Shown: positions 7,544 to 15,923 of the stretch, in pieces | How positions within the stretch are numbered: the stretch's first letter is position 1 | Layout: each line of letters begins with the position of its first letter | NCBI GenBank assembly: GCA_050953105.1 | Contig: JBMNMA010000004.1 | Coordinates: 682,001 to 746,000 of the forward strand | Origin: UBA1206 sp050953105 | Lineage (GTDB): Bacteria; Bacillota; Clostridia; Oscillospirales; CAG-382 | Length of the DNA stretch: 64,000 nucleotides | Reading direction: 5' to 3' | Position numbers and translations under genes: made by a program | The notes under the pieces: model-generated | What the model saw: only the letters and a program-made list of their open reading frames with translations | Databases searched by the model: none | Told to the model about the DNA's origin: nothing

Positions 7544-7572
7544 ATTATACCAGTTTGTTTGAATTTTGTCAA
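7544..7572 (-). promoter_or_regulatory. Promoter of tRNA-Val
   Basis: Minus-strand TTGACA (7567-7572), 17 bp, TATAAT (7544-7549): a perfect consensus, about 20 bp upstream of the tRNA. Confidence 0.9.
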
Positions 7573-7595
7573 TAATAAAATATATAAATATTTCG

Positions 7596-8027
7596 TCAAA
7601 TTATACCCAGGTTGCCTTTGCAGTTCTCATTACCTACAAGCTTGTAGCCGTTAAACAGCGCTACGGCCACCACGGTTTGGGCTTCGTCCTCCACAGTGAC
7701 TTCATAAAAACAGGCGTGGCGGCCGTCCTTTACCTTGCGGGCGGTGGCGGTGAGAATCTTTCCCTTGGGCTGGGAAAGGAAGGATATGCTTGACGATAAA
7801 GTCATGGTCAATGGATTATCAAGACCGTTTGAAGCTATGGCAAAGGCAAAGTCGCATAAGGTAAACACCACTCCACCCATAACGCCACCCATAGCGTTTT
7901 GATGGTTTTCGTTTACCTCAAGCCGGCACACCGCATAGCCTTCCGAAGCCTCAACCGGCTCTATGCCTACTAAACGGGTGGCAAACAGGTCGTTTTCAAA
8001 TCTCTTTTTTATTTCGTTCAAATACAT
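7596..8027 (-). CDS. PaaI-family hotdog thioesterase
   Basis: A 143-residue single hotdog-fold domain. The family signature is NAMGGVMGGVVFTLCDFAFAIASN (about 44-67), where the aspartate in the long helix and the preceding asparagine and glycines line the acyl-CoA thioester site; SSISFLSQPKGKILTATARKV is the usual central strand pair. It should hydrolyse an aromatic or short acyl-CoA in the cytoplasm; the substrate cannot be read from sequence. A GGAGGT site precedes the ATG. It is a monocistron upstream of tRNA-Val. An acyl-CoA synthetase lies 5 kb away but not in the same operon. Confidence 0.9.
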   Translation of the reverse strand: MYLNEIKKRFENDLFATRLVGIEPVEASEGYAVCRLEVNENHQNAMGGVMGGVVFTLCDFAFAIASNGLDNPLTMTLSSSISFLSQPKGKILTATARKVKDGRHACFYEVTVEDEAQTVVAVALFNGYKLVGNENCKGNLGII

Positions 8028-8102
8028 GACTTACCTCCGCTAACAAATGTAAATATTATACAAATTTACCAGCAAAAATTCAAGGGATTTTTCAAAAAAC
8101 TC

Positions 8103-8130
8103 TTGACTTATTTTTTATTTGTGATAAAAT
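8103..8130 (+). promoter_or_regulatory. Promoter of the first surface-protein gene
   Basis: TTGACT (8103-8108), a 16 bp spacer and TAAAAT (8125-8130), 37 bp upstream of the ATG at 8167. Confidence 0.7.
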
Positions 8131-8166
8131 AATTAACAGACAACTATTAAAGAAAGGAAAGGTAAA

Positions 8167-8982
8167 ATGAAAAAATTACTATCTGTTGTTTTAGCACTAA
8201 CCCTTGTGACAACTTGCTTTTTCGCTTTTGTAGCTAACGCTGACGAAGAAGGCGTAACCGTTGTCGGAATAACATTCGAATCCGAAGTGGCAAATCTGGT
8301 TAAGGAAGTTCCCCAGGCCGGCGGATCCACAGCCAATCTTATCGATGGCATAACCCTTGAAGACCACGTCTTCGAAGGAAGCACTCCCTGGGCAGTAAAC
8401 GGCGTTATGCTTATCCAAAACACCGTTTGCACCGACGAAACCCAGAACCCCATTTATTCCTACACTCTTGAGCTTTCCGACAGAGCTGACGTAAACGCTA
8501 TTAAGGTTTACTTCTATGAACATTACAATGCTATGATAGGTCTCCCCAAGGACAACAAAATTGCTGTTGAGTATTCCGAAGACGGCGAAAACTTCACCTT
8601 TGCAGGCGACTACACCTTCGAAGGCACCGCTGAACCTGCCGAAATAGCTGTCAACGCTTATGAAATCGACCTTGGCAAAACCATTACCGGTAAATACATT
8701 AAACTCACCTTCCAATTTGGACCGTCCCCCTTTGATACCGACGGAAAAGTTGTTTGGGAATGGCAAGGCTTTACCGAGCTTGGCGTAGTCGGCACTCCCG
8801 CTACCATCGTTGACTTAAGCGAAGACGAAAGCTCCGCAGCTCCCGTTTCTTCCGAAGCACCTGTACAGACTTCCGAAGATACCTCTTCCACCACTCCTAC
8901 CGGCGACAGCGGATTTGTATCTCTTGCAGTTATAGCTGTTATCGCTCTTGCAGGCGCAGCAGTTGCTATAAAGAGAAAATAA
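8167..8982 (+). CDS. Secreted discoidin-like surface protein with C-terminal anchor tail
   Basis: A 271-residue exported protein. The signal peptide is 1-25 (cut after VANA). The middle (about 30-215) looks like an F5/8 type C (discoidin) jelly-roll, with LIDGITLEDH, VEYSEDGENFTFAGDY and GKYIKLTFQFG...WEWQGFTELG; such domains bind carbohydrate. A Ser/Glu/Thr-rich spacer (220-245) leads to TGDSGF, a hydrophobic helix and IKRK. That tail resembles a sortase substrate but lacks a clear LPxTG. Both ends match the next gene. RBS AAAGGAAAGG. The function is probably cell-surface glycan contact; the domain call is by eye. Confidence 0.78.
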   Translation: MKKLLSVVLALTLVTTCFFAFVANADEEGVTVVGITFESEVANLVKEVPQAGGSTANLIDGITLEDHVFEGSTPWAVNGVMLIQNTVCTDETQNPIYSYTLELSDRADVNAIKVYFYEHYNAMIGLPKDNKIAVEYSEDGENFTFAGDYTFEGTAEPAEIAVNAYEIDLGKTITGKYIKLTFQFGPSPFDTDGKVVWEWQGFTELGVVGTPATIVDLSEDESSAAPVSSEAPVQTSEDTSSTTPTGDSGFVSLAVIAVIALAGAAVAIKRK

Positions 8983-9001
8983 AATAAAAAAATAAAGTAT
9001 A

Positions 9002-9040
9002 TGCGGTGCGGTAAAACGCATCGCTTGCTTTATTATGGAA
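9002..9040 (+). terminator. Possible weak terminator between the surface-protein genes
   Basis: GCGGTGCG and CGCATCGC can pair over 8 bp with one G-U pair, followed by a T-rich stretch. The next gene has its own consensus promoter. Confidence 0.4.
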
Positions 9041-9063
9041 GTATATAAAATTTTCATAAAGTG

Positions 9064-9092
9064 TTGACATTTTGTCATGATAGTGCTATAAT
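9064..9092 (+). promoter_or_regulatory. Consensus promoter of the second surface-protein gene
   Basis: TTGACA (9064-9069), 17 bp, TATAAT (9087-9092). A perfect match suggests strong expression. Confidence 0.92.
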
Positions 9093-9131
9093 TCCGACGG
9101 GTACAAAACATATAGAAAGAAAGGATTAGTT

Positions 9132-9950
9132 ATGAAGAAACTACTTATTGCAGTTCTTGCCCTTGCGTTAGTTTCCACCTGCGTTGCTGCGCTTTTTATT
9201 AACGCATCCGCAGAGGACTATACCTACCTCGATTTAAGACCTGTTGAGGGCGGCGAAGCAGAATATTCTGCTACCGGCGCTGATGTTGAGTTCAAATCCA
9301 ACGGCACCGTTGTCGTAACCCTTACCGGCACTACCGCCACCTTATCCATGGTTTACAAAACTGCCAGCACCATTAATCAGGAAGCTTTTGTAAACGTTGA
9401 AACCGCCAAGTATGTAAAATTCTTCTATGAGAAGAGCAGTGAATCCGTTAGCGTTCAGGTACACGCTCACTATGACCGTGGCAACAAGAACAACGCCGAC
9501 CTTTACCTCACCGGCATGACCAATGACGCTTCTTCCTACCTCGTTCTCAGCGGCGCTACCTACGGTGTTTGGGGCTTCTATCAGTACCTTTCTGAAAGAG
9601 CCGGCTACCTTCCCGCAGACAACATCCTCAAGTTCTCTGACATTACCTACACCATTACCGGTCAGGTAGGCGACACCTTCACACTTTACTACTTTGAAAT
9701 TGCTGATGACTATGACGAAGATTTCGGTACCGTCGTTCCCGATGACACTTCCATCGACTTAAGCGATATCGAATCCTCTGAACCTGTAACCAGCGAAGAA
9801 TCCACTGCCACTTCCGAAGCTACTTCCGAAGCTCCCGTTGTGGAATCCTCTGAAGATACTACCCCCGTTACCGGCGACAACGGCTTTGTAGCTCTTGCAG
9901 TTGTTTCTGTTATCGCTCTTGCCGGCGTAGTTGTTCTTAAAAGAAGATAA
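9132..9950 (+). CDS. Secreted surface protein with the same ends as its neighbour
   Basis: 272 residues: signal peptide 1-28 (cut near NASA), a beta-rich middle of unknown family (about 30-200, with tyrosine- and threonine-rich strands), an acidic Ser/Glu/Thr linker with repeated SEA/TSE words (205-245), then TGDNGF, a hydrophobic helix and LKRR. The first 30 and last 35 residues closely match the protein at 8167, while the middle does not, so the two may be a duplicated secretion-and-anchor frame with different cargo. It has a perfect promoter and a strong terminator. I do not recognise the central domain. Confidence 0.72.
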   Translation: MKKLLIAVLALALVSTCVAALFINASAEDYTYLDLRPVEGGEAEYSATGADVEFKSNGTVVVTLTGTTATLSMVYKTASTINQEAFVNVETAKYVKFFYEKSSESVSVQVHAHYDRGNKNNADLYLTGMTNDASSYLVLSGATYGVWGFYQYLSERAGYLPADNILKFSDITYTITGQVGDTFTLYYFEIADDYDEDFGTVVPDDTSIDLSDIESSEPVTSEESTATSEATSEAPVVESSEDTTPVTGDNGFVALAVVSVIALAGVVVLKRR

Positions 9951-9965
9951 AAATTATTGATACCC

Positions 9966-9996
9966 TAAAAAAACGGCACTTTAGTGCCGTTTTTTT
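9966..9996 (+). terminator. Terminator after the second surface-protein gene
   Basis: A 10 bp stem (AAACGGCACT with AGTGCCGTTT), 2-nt minimal loop and seven Ts. The A-run before it makes it usable on both strands. Confidence 0.9.
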
Positions 9997-10014
9997 CATT
10001 GTCATTTTATATTT

Positions 10015-10045
10015 AAAAGCCTTTCCCAGTGGGGAAAGGCTTTTT
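10015..10045. terminator. Bidirectional terminator between convergent genes
   Basis: AAAAGCCTTTCCC pairs with GGGAAAGGCTTTT, with Ts on the plus strand and again on the minus strand. It serves the minus-strand LtaS-like gene that ends at 10055. Confidence 0.85.
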
Positions 10046-10054
10046 ATTTAACCC

Positions 10055-11995
10055 TTAATTGATATCTCTCATCTTGTCCTCATACATACTGGCTTTGCCG
10101 GATTTAGAAAAATAGTCGTTATAAAATATCCGGTTGCAGGCGGTAATTTTGCCTGTTAATACAGTCGCTCTGTCGATTAAAGCTTTCATATACTCGTCAT
10201 CGCAGGAGGTATCGGCCCATATTATTCGGTTAAGGTTATAAAAATATATTTTGTCGGTTATAAATACACCGTATGCCCTTGAATAAAGGACACTTTCTTT
10301 TTCGGAAAACACCGAATTGCCGAAATAAAGGTTGCCGTATACGTTTAACCCCAAGAGGTCGCACAATGTGGGGACAATATCCGCCGTGCAGGTGAACTTT
10401 TCGATAACCCTATGATCAATTCCGGGGCATCTTATCATAAAAGGAACCTCAAATAACGCAGGGGTGGAGGTGGATTTAACATACCTTGAAAGCCCCTGAT
10501 AAAAGGTGTTGTGGTCGCTGAAAATAGCTATAATGGTGTTGTCAAGCAGGTTTTTTTCCTCAAGAACTTTGTAAATTTCCCCCAATGCCCTGTCAAATTC
10601 CATAACCGCAGCCAGGTAATGGACAAAGGTGTCATGGAGGGTGTTGTCCTTTTCGGTTACCTTTATTCCCGCACTTTCAAGTTTATCATAGTAGCCAAGG
10701 TCATCAAGGTTCTGCCGGTAGGCATACACCCCGTGCATTGTGATGGAGGTTATAAAGGTGTAAAACCTGCGTTCAGTCGGGAACATTTCGTCTTTGCAAA
10801 CCTTTATCATTTCATGGTCAAGGTTTCGTTCGTTGTATGCCGACCAGTCGGTAAAGCCCTCACATTTAGCCATATCCTCGCTAAACACCACCTTGTCAAA
10901 CCCTAAATTGGTCAAATAATCGGTGCGGTTGTAAAAGGCGGCAAAGCCGTTGTGAAAATAGGAGCAGACAACACTTTCGTCGGTAATTTTAAGGTTGTTT
11001 AACAAGGAAGTGGCGATATAATTTTCGGGAAAGGTGTAATTAATAAATGCCTTTGTCGGATAAGAGCCTATAAGGGCATAATTTTCTGAAATATCGGTTT
11101 TTTCCCTGGCGTGGAAGTTTGTCATAACAACGCTATCATTGTAAAAGCGGTTAAGATTGGGGTATAGTTCGGCAAGAATATTTGTATTTTCAAGGTTGTA
11201 GCCGTTGGGGTATTTGCCGGTGTTTTGAATAAATGAAAACCACTCAAGGGATTCGCAAAGGATGGTTACCAAATTATACTTCTTTTTGGCGTTTTCGGGG
11301 AAGTTGGTGTAATAAATGCCGTCTTTGTCATAAATAAAATCCTCAAGCTCTGTGTCGGTTATTTCCCCGAACTTTTCTTTTGCAAAAATACCGTTGGCAA
11401 GTTCGTAGATTAAATTTCCCGAAACCCCAAGTTCCGAATAGGCGTTTACGCTGTTACCGTAAAGCAGGTTGTCCCCCACATCCTTGTAGGGGCGAACCGC
11501 CTCGACGGCAAGGAGGTTCACCGACAGCGAAAACACCAAAAGCACCGTTACCGCAACGGGAAAACGCTTTAATTTGGGTATTTCGGGCAATTTGGGGAAC
11601 ATCCGCCAGCCTGCCACCGTATAAATCGAAAGACAGGTCCCGAAAACCAGGGTATAGACAAAGTCTATGGTAAGGGAATCGAGTATTGAAACCGCCTCAC
11701 CCCGCAGGTTTATCATGGGGAACTCAAACAGTGTTTCGGTCATTTCAAACAGCAGCACAAAGCCCCCGTCGGCAACACCTACCGCCGTAAGAAATATCAG
11801 CCCGACAATATACCTTGCTTTTTGGTTTCGCACCACATAGAGAATAACCGTAAAAAGGACACACAGTCCTATAAAAATCCACGGGTGTCTGATATACACC
11901 TCGCCGGAGGTTACAAAAACCGCCGTAAGCTCGGTTATAATGAAAAAGGCAAGAAAACACAAAATCAAAAGATTCCGCTTAAAAAATACTTTCAC
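10055..11995 (-). CDS. LTA synthase-like sulfatase-fold membrane enzyme
   Basis: 646 residues with five N-terminal transmembrane helices (about 5-30, 35-55, 60-85, 108-130, 145-168) and an extracellular alkaline-phosphatase/sulfatase domain, the layout of lipoteichoic-acid synthases. The nucleophile threonine is probably in HAREKTDISENYALIGS, and metal ligands are in LCESLEW and IFSDHNTF. It should transfer glycerol-phosphate or a related group from phosphatidylglycerol. It has a GTG start with a purine-rich site upstream, and begins 15 bp after the membrane protein at 12011, so they form an operon. KTDISEN in place of the usual KTSD is slightly unusual, so polymer identity is open. Confidence 0.85.
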   Translation of the reverse strand: MKVFFKRNLLILCFLAFFIITELTAVFVTSGEVYIRHPWIFIGLCVLFTVILYVVRNQKARYIVGLIFLTAVGVADGGFVLLFEMTETLFEFPMINLRGEAVSILDSLTIDFVYTLVFGTCLSIYTVAGWRMFPKLPEIPKLKRFPVAVTVLLVFSLSVNLLAVEAVRPYKDVGDNLLYGNSVNAYSELGVSGNLIYELANGIFAKEKFGEITDTELEDFIYDKDGIYYTNFPENAKKKYNLVTILCESLEWFSFIQNTGKYPNGYNLENTNILAELYPNLNRFYNDSVVMTNFHAREKTDISENYALIGSYPTKAFINYTFPENYIATSLLNNLKITDESVVCSYFHNGFAAFYNRTDYLTNLGFDKVVFSEDMAKCEGFTDWSAYNERNLDHEMIKVCKDEMFPTERRFYTFITSITMHGVYAYRQNLDDLGYYDKLESAGIKVTEKDNTLHDTFVHYLAAVMEFDRALGEIYKVLEEKNLLDNTIIAIFSDHNTFYQGLSRYVKSTSTPALFEVPFMIRCPGIDHRVIEKFTCTADIVPTLCDLLGLNVYGNLYFGNSVFSEKESVLYSRAYGVFITDKIYFYNLNRIIWADTSCDDEYMKALIDRATVLTGKITACNRIFYNDYFSKSGKASMYEDKMRDIN

Positions 11996-12010
11996 ATTTA
12001 CCGCCTTCCG

Positions 12011-12724
12011 TCATAAAACCAGAATAAGCCAGACAATAAACGCCGTCAGGGGGAACGATCCCCTTGACACTTTATATACAATGCCGTATAGCAGGCAATA
12101 CAGCCAGAACACAATGTTAGGCTCGTTTACCCATTCCAAACCGAAGAATCCTCCAGGAATAAGGTATGCCATTATTCCGTAAGTTAAAAGCAGTAAAATC
12201 CCCCCGTAGGGTATGGGCAGTTTGGTCGGTATTATACGATTAAAAAACTCCTCGGCACATTTTATTATTCCCGTTATTATTATACTTTCACAAACTCTGA
12301 GAGCCACAAGGGCAATAAGTGCATAAAGCTCGTAAATTGAAAATTTTGTGCCTAAGTCGTAAAGGATTTTAAACTGCCAGCCAAGGGAAAAGCAGATAAA
12401 CAGTATCCCAACATAGGTTATCAGCCACAGGGCGACAACGTTTACCGTCGGCAGCCGTTCTTTCTTTTTGCCTTCACGAATAAGGCTAAAGCCGAATTTA
12501 GCTTTGCAAAGGCGGGAAATTGCCAGGATGCAAATACACCAAAAAAGTAAAACAGATAAAAAGGAAAATAGATTTGTGAAATATCCTTTGTAAAAACCTT
12601 CATAAATGCCGGACAAAAGCCTTACGGCATTTGCCGCTCCGGCGCAGACTGAAAGCAGCAAAACCGTTAGGGCGTAATAAAGGGGTTTTATATTGTTTAC
12701 CCTGCCGTCTGTAAGGTTATCCAT
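12011..12724 (-). CDS. Multipass membrane protein of unknown function
   Basis: 237 residues with about six or seven hydrophobic helices and short basic loops; no recognisable motif. I chose the ATG at 12724 because GGAAGGGAT lies 5 bp upstream; the longer frame from 12859 has no site and would add non-hydrophobic, Cys-rich sequence. A TATAAT at 12767-12772 (minus) suggests a promoter just upstream, without a convincing -35. It is the first gene of an operon with the LtaS-like enzyme, so a role in teichoic-acid export or modification is a reasonable guess but only from position. Confidence 0.7.
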   Translation of the reverse strand: MDNLTDGRVNNIKPLYYALTVLLLSVCAGAANAVRLLSGIYEGFYKGYFTNLFSFLSVLLFWCICILAISRLCKAKFGFSLIREGKKKERLPTVNVVALWLITYVGILFICFSLGWQFKILYDLGTKFSIYELYALIALVALRVCESIIITGIIKCAEEFFNRIIPTKLPIPYGGILLLLTYGIMAYLIPGGFFGLEWVNEPNIVFWLYCLLYGIVYKVSRGSFPLTAFIVWLILVL

Positions 12725-12841
12725 TAATATCCCTTCCGGAAAATATTTACATTTTAATATACCCATATTATAACACAAACAATCGTTAAAAGATATACCG
12801 TTTGAAAGAAAATTTGCCGTAAACTGTAAAAACAATAAACA

Positions 12842-12868
12842 AAGCCGCAGGGTTTGCACCCTGCGGCA
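12842..12868 (-). terminator. Terminator of the HTH-cupin-acyl-CoA synthetase gene
   Basis: On the minus strand, GCCGCAGGGT pairs with ACCCTGCGGC (4-nt loop), followed by TTTGTTTATT, 6 bp past the stop. Confidence 0.88.
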
Positions 12869-12873
12869 TAAAA

Positions 12874-15141
12874 TTACTTGCGCAGCTCGGTGCGCCTGAT
12901 TTTTCCGCTTATGGTTTTGGGTAATGCTTCGGTAAATTCGATAATCCTGGGGTATTTGTAGGGGGCGGTATGGGTTTTTACGTATTCCTGAATTTCGGCC
13001 TTCAGCTCCTCGGTGGGCTTTTTGTCCTTTGTAAGAACTATTGTTGCCTTAACCACCTGGCCTCTTGTTTCGTCGGGAACACCGGTTACGGCGCATTCAA
13101 GGACATAGGGCAGCTCCATAATCACAGACTCGATTTCAAAGGGCCCTATGCGGTAGCCGGAGGACTTGATAACGTCATCAATACGGCTGACATACCAGAA
13201 ATAGCCCTCCTCGTCACGCCAGGCGGTGTCGCCGGTGTGATACCAGCCGTCGTGCCACACGTCCCTTGTCTTGGCTTCGTCCTTGTAGTAGCCTTCGAAA
13301 AGCCCTGTGGGGATTTCCTTTGTGGAAATTACAATTTCCCCTACCTCGCCCACGGCGGCAAAGGTGCCGTCCTCCTTCATAAGGTCAACCACATATTCGG
13401 GGTTGGGTTTTCCTAAAGAGCCTACCTTGGTGGGAGTACCCACAAGGTTACCGAGAGTCATGGTGGTTTCGGTCTGGCCGAAGCCTTCTTTTAATTCTAT
13501 GCCGGTGGCCTGCCTGAAGGCGTTGAACACCTCGGGGTTTAACGCCTCGCCGGCGGTGGTGGCGTATTCAAGGGATGAAAAGTCGTATTTTGTCAAATCC
13601 TCTTTTACAAAGAAACGGTAGATTGTGGGGGGAGCGCAGAAGGTGGTTATATTGTAGCTTGAAAAGAGGGATAATATATCTTCCGCACTGAATTTATTAA
13701 AGTCGTAAACCAAAATACAGGCTTCGCACAGCCATTGACCGTAGATTTTGCCCCACAGCGCCTTTGCCCAGCCCGTTTCAGAAACGGTGAGATGAACTCC
13801 GTCGGGGTTGACGTTATGCCACCACCTGGCGGTTACGATATGCCCTAACGGGTAGGTGCAGTTGTGGACGGTGATTTTAGGATAACCCGTGGTGCCGGAG
13901 GTGAAATACATAACCTGCGGATCGTTTTTATGGGTGGGGATACGCTCCAGGGTGTCAGGATAGCGCATCAGCGTCTTGTTAAAGGGAACCCAGCCTTCTC
14001 TTTCCCCGTTGACTATTATCTTATGCTTGACGGTGGGGGAAGCGGGGAGAGCGGCTTCTATATGGTCGGGGCAGTCGTCCTCACAGGTGGCCACGATTGC
14101 CTTAACCTCGGCAGTATTGAACCGGTATTCGTAGTCCTTTTGCATAAGCAGACTTGTGGCGGGGAGTGCCACGGCGCCGATTTTATGTAAGGCCACAATG
14201 GCTATCCAGAACTGGTAGTGGCGTTTTAACACCAGCATTACCTTGTCGCCCTTTTGTATGCCCATGTCCAAGAACATATTGGCTGCCCGGTTGGAAAGAA
14301 GGGAAATGTCCTTAAAGGTAAAGTCCTTTTCCTGCTTCTTTTCAGAAAGCCATAAAATCGCCCGCTTGTCGGGGACTTTCTTTGCCAGCTCGTCAACCAC
14401 GTCGTAGGCAAAGTTGAAGTTTTCGGGTATATGGAATTTTATATCGGTAAGACAGCCGTTTTTATCCGTCGTTTCGGTAACGAACTTTTTATATATAAGA
14501 TTATCGTAGTTGCGTTTGGGTTCCTTTGCCTTGACGACGGTTTTTTTGGCTTCGGTTTCCGGCTGGGTCGTGGCTTCGCATTCTTTGAATACTATGGCAA
14601 GGAAAGTGCAATCCCTGCCGCCGGCGGCTACCATGCCATGGCGTATGGAGGAGTCGTAGTAAACGCTGTCCCCTTCGTTTAGAATTTCAACTCGGTCGCC
14701 AAGCTGGATTTTAAGTGTTCCGCTAAGCACATAGTCCAGCTCCTGGCCCTTATGGGTGGAAAGTGAAATGGGGGTGGATTCAAGATAAGGGTCATATTTG
14801 GCATTGACAATAAAGGGCTCGGAAAGGCGGTTTTTAAGGTAGGGGGCAATATGCCGGTAGTCAAAGGCAGCTTTACGGCGTATGGCCATCCCCTCGCCTT
14901 TACGGGTAATGTTATACTGGGAAAGGGTGGGGTTTACGCCGCTAACCAGCTCTGAAATGTCCATGCCCAGCTTTTTGGCGCATTTAAAAAGAAAGGTAAA
15001 GGAAAAATCACTTTCCCCCTCTTCAAGGACTTTATAGGCATCGGGGGTAATGTCGGTGGCTTTTGCCATTTCCTCTACCGAAATGTCGGAAATGCTCCTG
15101 GCCCATTTAAGTCTTTCGGCAATAAGCTTTGTCTGTTCCAT
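12874..15141 (-). CDS. HTH-cupin-acyl-CoA synthetase three-domain fusion
   Basis: 755 residues in one uninterrupted frame. Residues 5-65 are an XRE-type helix-turn-helix (ERLKWARSISDISVEEMAKATDI). Residues 120-188 are a cupin (STHKGQELDYVLSGTLKIQLGD). Residues 235-755 are an AMP-forming acyl-CoA synthetase with the P-loop YFTSGTTGYPK (412-422), GFGQTE (553-558), HTGD (635-638) and the catalytic lysine K747 in KTISGKIRR. VSETGWAKALWG places it in the medium-chain (MACS) group. The ATG at 15141 follows GAGGTG. An isoleucine-type T-box precedes it. HTH-cupin regulators often sit beside such synthetases; here they are joined. Likely substrate: a branched short acid such as 2-methylbutyrate (inference). 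Confidence 0.9.
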   Translation of the reverse strand: MEQTKLIAERLKWARSISDISVEEMAKATDITPDAYKVLEEGESDFSFTFLFKCAKKLGMDISELVSGVNPTLSQYNITRKGEGMAIRRKAAFDYRHIAPYLKNRLSEPFIVNAKYDPYLESTPISLSTHKGQELDYVLSGTLKIQLGDRVEILNEGDSVYYDSSIRHGMVAAGGRDCTFLAIVFKECEATTQPETEAKKTVVKAKEPKRNYDNLIYKKFVTETTDKNGCLTDIKFHIPENFNFAYDVVDELAKKVPDKRAILWLSEKKQEKDFTFKDISLLSNRAANMFLDMGIQKGDKVMLVLKRHYQFWIAIVALHKIGAVALPATSLLMQKDYEYRFNTAEVKAIVATCEDDCPDHIEAALPASPTVKHKIIVNGEREGWVPFNKTLMRYPDTLERIPTHKNDPQVMYFTSGTTGYPKITVHNCTYPLGHIVTARWWHNVNPDGVHLTVSETGWAKALWGKIYGQWLCEACILVYDFNKFSAEDILSLFSSYNITTFCAPPTIYRFFVKEDLTKYDFSSLEYATTAGEALNPEVFNAFRQATGIELKEGFGQTETTMTLGNLVGTPTKVGSLGKPNPEYVVDLMKEDGTFAAVGEVGEIVISTKEIPTGLFEGYYKDEAKTRDVWHDGWYHTGDTAWRDEEGYFWYVSRIDDVIKSSGYRIGPFEIESVIMELPYVLECAVTGVPDETRGQVVKATIVLTKDKKPTEELKAEIQEYVKTHTAPYKYPRIIEFTEALPKTISGKIRRTELRK

Positions 15142-15165
15142 TTGATACACCTCACATTTATTTAT

Positions 15166-15413
15166 AAAAAAAGCTTTGTCCCGCATAGAGACAAAGCCGC
15201 AATAACTTTGAAAAACCACTCCTGCACGTCAATCAACGCCTTTCCCTTATACGGCGGAAAACACCGTTTTCGCTTACAGCAAAGCCTTCGGCGAAACTAC
15301 TCCGGGGTGATAAGCCTTCTGCCATCTGCCGCCTCGCACCGTCCGGCGGCTCTCTGAAAAATGGTTAAAAAAAGACTCTTGTCCCCTTCATCGTATTATA
15401 TATATTAACTTTT
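15166..15413 (-). promoter_or_regulatory. T-box leader, specifier best read as AUC (Ile)
   Basis: On the minus strand the leader has the stem I start GGGGACAAGAGTC, the AGAGAG motif and GGTGCGAGGCGGC loop, a candidate specifier ATC at 15311-15309 followed by A and then CCCC, which pairs with GGGG on the 5' side. A TGGT (15218-15215) can pair with the ACCA end of a tRNA having discriminator A. A terminator follows (GCTTTGTC/GACAAAGC with seven Ts, 15166-15197). The normal ACCGCG part of the T-box core is not recognisable, so it is a diverged example. CUU (Leu) two bases upstream is the main alternative specifier. Confidence 0.8.
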
Positions 15414-15419
15414 TATGTC

Positions 15420-15448
15420 TTTATAGCATATTCTGCTATGTTTGTCAA
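15420..15448 (-). promoter_or_regulatory. Promoter of the T-box leader
   Basis: Minus-strand TTGACA (15443-15448), 17 bp, TATAAA (15420-15425). It sits just past the stop of the lipoprotein gene. Confidence 0.85.
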
Positions 15449-15451
15449 GGG

Positions 15452-15820
15452 TTAATTATTATTGGTTTGGGATGAAATATCGCTAAAGTCGGCTTTTTCA
15501 AACTCCATTCCGCCTATAAAAATGTGGTCATTTTCCTGGCTGAAATCAAAGGTGGCGGTTTTTCCACCCTCAATGGAAAAGTTTTCTATGGTAATTTTAC
15601 CCCCCAGGATATAGTATCTTATCCGGTAAACGTTTTCGCCTATAAACTGAAAGCCGTAGCCGTCGGACATGAAAACATAGCCTATAAAGCCATATTCGTA
15701 GGATGCGTAGCTTCCCTCTATGGTTTTGGCTCCGTCGGGTAGACTGTTGTCCTTAGAACAGGAAAATAATGCAAAGCAAAAAAGCAGTATAAGAATAATG
15801 AATATAGACTTGTTTTTCAT
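15452..15820 (-). CDS. Small hypothetical lipoprotein
   Basis: 122 residues. A signal peptide with the lipobox ALFSC places the lipid-modified cysteine at 21. The mature part (about 100 residues) is beta-rich with many Tyr, Gly and Phe and no motif I recognise (EGSYASYEYGFIGYVFMSDGYG, then repeats of short strands). It resembles single-domain extracytoplasmic lipoproteins that bind ligands or inhibitors, but this is only shape. It is bounded by the T-box promoter below and a coat-protein terminator above, so it is probably a monocistron. The small frame on the opposite strand is a shadow. Confidence 0.75.
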   Translation of the reverse strand: MKNKSIFIILILLFCFALFSCSKDNSLPDGAKTIEGSYASYEYGFIGYVFMSDGYGFQFIGENVYRIRYYILGGKITIENFSIEGGKTATFDFSQENDHIFIGGMEFEKADFSDISSQTNNN

Positions 15821-15923
15821 AAAATTAACCGTCCTTTGTATAATGGCACAGGCTTTATAAATACCATTATATCAAATTTATACTCCCTGTCAACAACCTT
15901 TGACTTGGACGGGAAAAAGGGTT

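Noticed and set aside
12725..12859. N-terminal extension of the membrane protein
   Set aside because: No ribosome-binding site for the upstream start; GGAAGGGAT sits properly before ATG 12724.
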